In this document: positions 57,092-64,000 of the stretch, piece after piece | How positions within the stretch are numbered: position 1 is the first letter of the stretch | How the letters are laid out: the number at the start of each line of letters is the position of its first letter | NCBI RefSeq assembly: GCF_026914185.1 | Contig: NC_070566.1 | Coordinates: 3,844,001-3,908,000 of the forward strand | DNA from: Puccinia triticina | Taxonomy: Eukaryota; Basidiomycota; Pucciniomycetes; Pucciniales; Pucciniaceae | DNA: 64,000 bases | Reading direction: 5' to 3' | Position numbers and translations under genes: made by a program | Notes under the pieces: model-generated | Databases searched by the model: none | The model's input: only the letters and a program-made list of their open reading frames with translations | What the model was told of the DNA's origin: nothing

Positions 57092-57440
57092 CACCCTCCG
57101 CTTATCTTTTCTTTGCCAATATAGCCGCTTCTTCTGGATATGGTCGTGGATTTCCGTTAGATTTTGCTCAAGTTTTTCCCCTGATTTGTGGCGTCTGATT
57201 GGGTGAAGTGGCCATGTGCAAATTCAAGGAGCTTCGCCACCGGTGCTCCTGCAAATTCATTGCTGTGAAAGGGGTCGTGGTGAGTGGTCTGCTTGACATC
57301 ATGAACCCCTCTTCTCAGAGTGGATTTAAAGTTCCCGCTCAGGACCCGCGGTTGACCATTCCCTTCTGTTGACCTATCCAATCTCCACACATCTCTCCCC
57401 CTGTCAACGTTCTTTTCAAATTTGCCATCATCAAGACCTC
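57092..57440. promoter_or_regulatory. Divergent intergenic region of the inner element
   Basis: About 350 bp between the two divergent start codons (57091, -; 57441, +). It should hold both promoters. I see no clear TATA box. A minus-strand open frame of 77 codons here is unassigned. Confidence 0.35.
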
Positions 57441-59226
57441 ATGGCGCCAATTCGAAACCCCCGTTTGAAACTCCCGGCCAGGAAGAAGAGAACCAAGCCG
57501 CCTGAGGCACAAGCGGTCGACAGTTGAGTATTGTTTGTTTTATCTCTTGCCCCTGAGCCAGATTCTTTTTTTGACCATGTTCCGCGCTCAGGCTCGGCTC
57601 AGCAAAAAACCAAACGTTCATTTGGCCAAACCAGTCTCAAAAGTTAAGCTCTCTTCTGTTGTTTCTGTTTGTACATTTACCGTTCAATTGAACGGGCGGC
57701 TCTAATGAACATCCAGGTCAGATACAAAATAAGATTGGAAAGCAAGTACACACATTGTCGTCATCCCATCAAGATTGGCCGGAGCGTTCTGATCCAAGCG
57801 AATCCGAGGATGATAACAATCAGCGCAGCAATCCAGGTGGCGAAAAAAACAGTGATCTCGACGACAGGAGTCCTGATATTGACCCAGTTATTGACATGTG
57901 GGACCGTGAATTCCGGCAAAATCATTCTGCCGGGATTCCCGGTCTTCAGCCTAATTCGGGGATTGGTAACCAACCAGAAGAGCAGTCACAAGCTTTAACG
58001 CTTGCGGAGGTTAATGAACTTTGAAAAATGACGACGTTAGATGACAGTCATTTCCGGGAGGCTTTGAAAGTATTAAAATTCAGTCTTATTTTTTCTTTGC
58101 TACTCATTCTTCATCTGAAATCTGGCCTTTGCACCCCTTTGCACCCACACCAAGTCGCCCAACACTGCAATCGCGTTCCTAGTCCTGAAGGAGCTTGAAC
58201 GGACTCAAAACTCATCTGAACCACGATATGGATCCAATGATCCCGTTGGGGCTCCCGACGAGTTTGAGTACAGCACTGTGCTGAAGGTTAGGATTCCTTT
58301 CATTTTTACTATTTAACAACGGACTTCATAACTTTTCTCACATTTTTTTTCAGAATCAGATCCGTGATCTTTCTAAGGAGGCGTTCCTCAAACCCACCAT
58401 CCAGCTCTACACACGAGGGCACTGGAAGCCTGGGACCAGTGACCACTCGTTGTTCATGGACACAATGGTAAGATTTTGAATTTCTCTCCTGTTTGGTGGC
58501 CATGACATCCATGCTGATATTTATTGTGCAACACATTATCAGCAAGGATTGATGGCACTCCCTGCTGAGTTCCGCCAAAAACACTTCCCACCGAAGATGG
58601 AGACCAACCGCAAAGTCCAATCCAACTTCTACAAGTTGGTCCGTGAGCTCCAGAGGCGCCTTCGACTGGCCGTCCGCGAACGCCTTCTTGCAAATATCGT
58701 CACTCCTGCTGGCGATCTTATTGAGGAAGGCAACGTTCCAAATCTCCACCAACTTGCGAGGTCGATTTTTCGTTTCCTTCACCCTGATGAGGCCACGATG
58801 ACGGATAGCGAGGTTGACGATAACATTCCAGTGCTCTTATTGACGCGCATTGGGCACCTTCGATTACAAACAATCAACCGACTGCTTCACTCAGAGATCA
58901 AGAAGGTCTCTCAATGGAACATGATCAACGAAACACTCCGGGAGGTAAGAGGTCGTGGGAGTGACTATCAGGCTGCGTGCGTTGTCTTTCTTCTTCCTTT
59001 TTTGGTAGCTACATATGAACTGACTTTTTTTTTGGTTCATTCAACATTCCGCACCAGGTTTGGAAAAGCCATCCTTGCAAAGGACCACGCACTTTTTGGC
59101 CATTCCAGATCTTTTGTTGAGATCCTCGAGGAAGACGAGGAAAACATCAAGATGCCAGATGACGACAAAATTCAAGTCCAACTCAATCAGATCATCCAAG
59201 AGCAATTGCAAGCCCGCCACTCCTGA
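57441..59226 (+). CDS. Second gene of the Plavaka-type element, unknown function
   Basis: Likely exons: a basic start at 57441 (MAPIRNPRLKLPARKKRTKP); an exon near 57601-57645; an acidic Ser/Asp-rich exon near 57718-58024; then 58156-58287 (SPNTAIAFLVLKELERTQNS), 58354-58467 (NQIRDLSKEAFLKPTIQLYT) and 58544 onward. The largest exon encodes a charged helical protein (KVQSNFYKLVRELQRRLRLA, then IGHLRLQTINRLLHSEIKKV). A GTAAGA at 58945 and a CACCAG at 59057 bracket an intron-like pyrimidine tract. Removing it shifts frame, while reading through keeps frame to TGA at 59226 (tail of FVEILEEDEENIKMPDDD). No domain is recognised. By position it is an accessory factor, as CACTA-like elements often encode a second DNA-binding protein, but that role is inference. 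Confidence 0.5.
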
Positions 59227-59440
59227 AGCTCATCCAGCTGAGCTTTTCTTTCTTTTTCATTTGTTTGCCTTTCCTTTTTTCCAACACTCTATATTGATCA
59301 CATCTCACAAATCCTCAGGCATGTATTAGTATAAATTACCCCTAGCATAACTATCTTGTAAGTGTAGAATTAGCGCAAATTAACGAGTTTGGTACATTAT
59401 GTCACAGTAAATTATATGTATTTTTTTTTAAAAAAAAAAA
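59227..59440. other. 3' flank of the accessory gene
   Basis: AT-rich with a T/A run at about 59420-59442, then the right subterminal repeats begin. No feature. Confidence 0.4.
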
Positions 59441-60051
59441 TACGCTCAAAAACCATCCAATGGATGCCCCTTTTGGCATCCATTTTGCATCCTGACCTGG
59501 ATGCCGCGTGCACTTATCATGTGCCAGACCATCCATTGGACGCAGGCATGGATGGAAAAAAACCATCCATGTGACCCCACGTTGGATGGTTTGTCCGAAC
59601 CATCCGACGCGAGGGAAGTACAATGTCCGTCCAAAGGATGGACTCCCCCGCGCAAGAGCCGGACAGCCAAAGGTGCGACCATCGGTCCAACCAATGGATG
59701 TCCTGGATGGCCCGTGGTGTACAAATACAGGCAGATACAGACACATGTATTGTATTTGTTTCACCGTTGATTGGACACTCCAGCCGGAGTGTCCGATTGT
59801 TGGAGCGCACATTTGCGTGGAAAGCGTCCGTCGGACACTTCTGGAGGAGAGTGTCCGATGGATGCTATTTTTTGGGCGTCCAAATGACGCTTTGGCCAGC
59901 AAAGTGGCACTTGGACGCTTTTTGAAACCGTCCAAGTGATGCTTTTGCCCCGTAGCGTCCATCGGATGCTCTGGGAGCATCCTCTGGACGCTTCCAGGGC
60001 AAAAGCGTCCATCGAATGGGGCGGTTTCCCAGAAACCCGCCCCGTGGTGTA

Positions 60052-60267
60052 CATAGTTTTGAGTTGCAGATGCTGGTACCTTCAAGATTGGAGTTTACCT
60101 GGCAGACATAAGTGATGTTTTTGACTGTTACCATTTTGAAATATGTACTGCCAGACCCAGCTCTTCTCAATCACCCTGTTTGGTGTTTCATTGGGTGCGG
60201 GGGTCAACATCTCAAGGTCTGAGTTTGCGGGGTCTATGAGTTCGTCAGGTGTTCGCTTCGAAGCCAT
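60052..60267 (-). pseudogene. hAT transposase copy 2, N-terminal exon
   Basis: Starts at ATG 60267: MASKRTPDELIDPANSDLEM, then EKSWVWQYIFQNGNSQKHHL with a following Cys, the beginning of a BED-type finger. The rest of the gene is at 49571-51095. The nested elements at 51096-60049 separate the two parts. Confidence 0.7.
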
Positions 60268-60344
60268 CTTGATGGAGCCGCTACGTTGCCAAGTTACGCC
60301 GTGTAGCCCATTGTTTAGACAAATTCGATGCAGCCACCAATGAG

Positions 60345-60440
60345 AAGACCTGAGAAGACCCGGTGTACCCGACATTGGGTACCGGGTACACCGGATCTCA
60401 TGTCGGCATACCCGGTACCCGACCCGACCTCCTGGATCTA
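60345..60440. repeat. GGGTACC-rich island beyond hAT copy 2
   Basis: Contains GGTGTACCC, GGGTACCGGGTACACC and TACCCGGTACCCGACCC palindromes. With 49590-49625 (GGGTACCCGG ... GGGTACCCGGGT) it frames hAT copy 2. Confidence 0.45.
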
Positions 60441-60852
60441 ATCCTTAATCTTTGAGCTGGGCGTTTCCGGCTTTTGCGTGTATGATGGAGAGGCCAGGTC
60501 GGCCGGTCTTAGAGGGTGGCGGCGGGGGTGGTTTTTTGGGGGCGGTGGCAGTAGTCGGCGCGTAGGACTTCGTCAGAACCGTCGGCTGTTTGGGGAGTTG
60601 CCCGGCTTCTGTGGTCTGGACTCGGCTTCTGAGTTACGCTGCTTCGCAGGTCCCGGAGCTCCTGACTGTGAGCTCAGTGAGAGGTGATTGGGGGGATGGG
60701 GGGTGTGGTGTGGTTGCGGACAGAATGGGCCGATACCCAGTTGCCCGGTGGTGTACCCGCTGCACCCGATCCGCGGTGGATGTTTCAAGCAGCCACCTTC
60801 CTGCGTTCCACCTTCGAACTGACCTCTTTTTCCTAATTGCACAACCTCAACG
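60441..60852. promoter_or_regulatory. ESA1 upstream region
   Basis: A G/T-rich, GC-rich 400 bp with no recognisable gene, ending in the ESA1 start codon. A plus-strand open frame at 60590-60874 reads into the first exon but has no family match. Promoter function is assumed from position. Confidence 0.35.
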
Positions 60853-62512
<1,660 letters not shown>

Positions 62513-63695
62513 TGCGCATCTTTCTCCTTATGTTAGGCGGAGCAAACTTATCAACTAAGATTTTATCTGATGGACTCCCTTGCATGATCTATCGAATCTT
62601 TTACTTAGTCGGAATAAACAGCATATTATTTGTTTATCGGATGCAATCATCGAACGGTTTGAAAAAACAAGCAGAAAGAACCGCAAACGCATCCAGCCTA
62701 ACCAACTGATTTGGAAACCTCCAGTATTCTCTAGAGCTCAACTTCAATTCGGATTCTAATGCTAGCGGAAACCTCTCACTCCCTTTGCAACTATTGCCAT
62801 CACTTGTCCAGCACCGACTCTCATCCAGTAGGTTGTGAATTGCAGCAGTCAGCCCCCCTCTAAGAAAAATTGTTGCTGTTTCTTGGTAAGGACTTCACGG
62901 GTCAGGTTGTTTGGAAAAAAAAAAACGGGCGCTGTTTTGGCCTGCTGTAGATTGTGCCATTGTGCCAGGAGAAGGCTTGATTAAAGGCGAGATTAAACCA
63001 CGACCGATGCGGTTGCTCTACCGCTTTCGGCACATGAGAATGCGCTTCTCCCCTGGAAGCAACACAAGGAGTCAACATATGCATGTATAGAGTTGATTCC
63101 ACAACGACACTCACGCATGAGGATGTGTGTGTGGTACTTCACAATAACTAGTAGTAATGATTAAAAACAATCAAAAAAGGAAAACAGAAGACGAAGTGTT
63201 CATGGACAAATAAAATGAAGGAGTGACAGATAGATACATGTACGGCATCGGGTTATGGCGCTTTTATGGAGTACTGAAACTGGATATCATTTGTTTTTGT
63301 TGGCTTAACTTTTGTGGCTAAATCAATCCATCCTTATGAGAGAGAAAAAAGAGGGGAAGCTCTCAAACGAAGAGAAACAAGCGTGCCGCGTCCCGATCCT
63401 GCCTGCTCTTCCCGGCGCTCCCACATCCGTGCCCGGGCCTGATCCCCAAACTCTAAACCCCTGATCACAAAACAAAGACGAGAAGATGGAGAGCCAAGGT
63501 ATCCAAGAAAAGAAAGGGGAAAGAAGGAAGAGATATGCATGTAAACGAGGGTAAAGAAGAAAAAAGAAAAGAAACAGAGGAAAAAAGGGCGAGGGGGTCC
63601 TGCTTTTTGTGTGGTTGTTTTAGGTGGGACTAGTTTGGTATCTAGAGACGGTGTTCCAAAGCATGCTACATACGCGAGAAAAGCAAAGTCCCAGA
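62513..63695. other. Intergenic, no gene seen
   Basis: ESA1 3' flank, then purine-rich DNA. At 62960-63050 a minus-strand segment has a tRNA-like D-arm (GCGGTAGAGCAACCGC) but does not fold as a tRNA. 63340-63600 is A/G-rich. Exons of the minus-strand gene that starts at 63995 may lie here (for example around 63400-63470), but I cannot define them. Confidence 0.45.
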
Positions 63696-63995
63696 TCAGC
63701 CACCAAACAGAGAGCAGAAAAGAGAGAGGGAGACGAACCTAGTGCCGAAGTTTTTCCAGCGAAGAAGGAGATCGATGTGAGTGCGCAGCGAGACGATGAA
63801 GCCCTCCTTGCCGGCGGCGACGGCGTTGAAGTCGATAAGCTGTGCGAGGGAGGCGGGCTGGACCCTGAAGACGGAGTGGTTGATAGGGGAGGCAGAGGAG
63901 GAGTTGAAGGCGGGCGGGGAAGGGGGCGGGGGGGCGGAGGAGAGGGCGAGGGAGTAGGCCAAGTGCTCGGTGCTGGCCCGTTTGAGCGTCTCCAT
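63696..63995 (-). CDS. 5' exon of an unrecognised minus-strand gene
   Basis: ATG at 63995 opens METLKRASTEHLAYSLALSS, a Pro/Ser-rich stretch, then HSVFRVQPASLAQLIDFNAV and EGFIVSLRTHIDLLLRWKNF. The reading stays open to 63696, but a splice after GGCACTAG near 63740 is likely because the following residues are low-complexity. No family is recognised. The start lies only about 5 bp from the window edge, so an upstream start cannot be excluded. Confidence 0.45.
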   Translation of the reverse strand: METLKRASTEHLAYSLALSSAPPPPSPPAFNSSSASPINHSVFRVQPASLAQLIDFNAVAAGKEGFIVSLRTHIDLLLRWKNFGTRFVSLSLFCSLFGG

Positions 63996-64000
63996 GATAC

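Larger units (their letters stand above)
52009..59719 (+). mobile_element. Inner autonomous CMC/Plavaka-type transposon (7.7 kb)
   Basis: The left end CACCACGGGGCGGG (52009, type B) and right end (complement CACCACGGGCCATCC, ending 59719, type A) are flanked by TA at 52007-52008 and 59720-59721. The first ~320 bp match the complement of 59765-60049, and the last ~290 bp partly match the complement of 51096-51290, so this is the same family as the outer element in opposite orientation. It carries a transposase (-) and a second gene (+) transcribed divergently from about 57.1-57.4 kb. Subterminal (T)CCGATGGACGC / TCCAATGGACGC repeats recall CACTA-type ends. Confidence 0.8.
51096..60049 (-). mobile_element. 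Outer CACCACGGG-ended element inserted in hAT copy 2 (interrupted)
   Basis: The left end CACCACGGGCCATCC (51096) and right end (complement CACCACGGGGCGGG, ending 60049) are each flanked by TA (51094-51095, 60050-60051). Its own sequence is only 51096-52008 plus about 59722-60049 (roughly 1.2 kb), non-coding and rich in GATACAATAC and CCAATGGAC motifs. The rest is the inner element. Joining 51095 to 60052 restores a continuous hAT reading (NYVAVDKKCSTKI), which supports a simple TA-targeted insertion. The ends are of unequal type: A (GGGCCATCC) and B (GGGGCGGG). Confidence 0.75.

Noticed and set aside
62960..63050. Minus-strand tRNA gene
   Set aside because: There is a good D-arm-like GCGGTAGAGCAACCGC and distant complementary GGAGAAG / CTTCTCC, but spacing is too long and the T-arm is poor.

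Overview
The window is eukaryotic and fungal, most likely from a rust fungus (Pucciniales, Puccinia-like). Genes carry short GT-AG introns. The repeat families (KDZ transposase with a cysteine cluster, CMC/Plavaka, hAT, MULE, chromodomain-bearing Ty3) match the transposon load typical of rust genomes. The organism assignment rests on recognising protein families, not on a search. Only two conserved single-copy host genes look intact: SYS1 (30947-31985, +), a Golgi membrane protein, and an ESA1/KAT5-type MYST histone acetyltransferase (60853-62512, +). The 5' end of an unrecognised gene lies at the right edge (63696-63995, -). Nearly everything else is transposons, satellites, solo LTRs, tRNA-derived repeats and gene debris.

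Layout. 1-790: GC-rich hairpin satellite. 0.9-4.6 kb: broken KDZ transposase (-). 5.1-5.5 kb: a foldback MITE with a TTA target duplication. 5.6-7.9 kb: a nearly perfect 54 x 42-bp array of alternating palindromes. 9.6-11.6 kb: fragments of host genes (a GH47 mannosidase-like piece and a gutted C1-tetrahydrofolate synthase). 12.0-16.5 kb: two convergent genes, one resembling a TET/JBP-type 2OG-Fe(II) dioxygenase and the other carrying an HMG-box-like region. 16.6-18.5 kb: a 35-bp minisatellite. 18.9-26.8 kb: LTR, SINE, foldback, Ty3 gag and hAT remnants. 27-31 kb: a possible spliced gene of unknown function, two more foldback MITEs, then SYS1. 32.5-36 kb: tRNA-derived repeats and gene-poor DNA.

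The most informative part is a stack of nested insertions whose order can be read from target-site duplications. At 36.2-48.3 kb a hAT gene is split by a Mutator-like element (37125-47901, 8-bp duplication ATAATTTA). That element was hit by a chromodomain Ty3 retrotransposon (37220-43010, duplication GCCAG, LTRs differing only in a C-run) and by a solo LTR (43292-44164, duplication CACAA) that landed on the MULE start codon. At 49.6-60.3 kb a second hAT gene (-) is split at a TA by an element of a CACCACGGG-ended family (51096-60049). That element was itself invaded at another TA by an autonomous CMC/Plavaka-type member of the same family (52009-59719) in the opposite orientation. The inner element carries two divergent genes: a transposase (-) and an accessory gene of unknown function (+).

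How genes work together: SYS1 and ESA1 act independently in Golgi trafficking and chromatin acetylation. The remaining proteins are mobile-element functions, nearly all broken by stops or frameshifts. The best candidates for an undescribed system are the dioxygenase/HMG-like gene pair and the Plavaka-type element with its conserved-looking partner gene.
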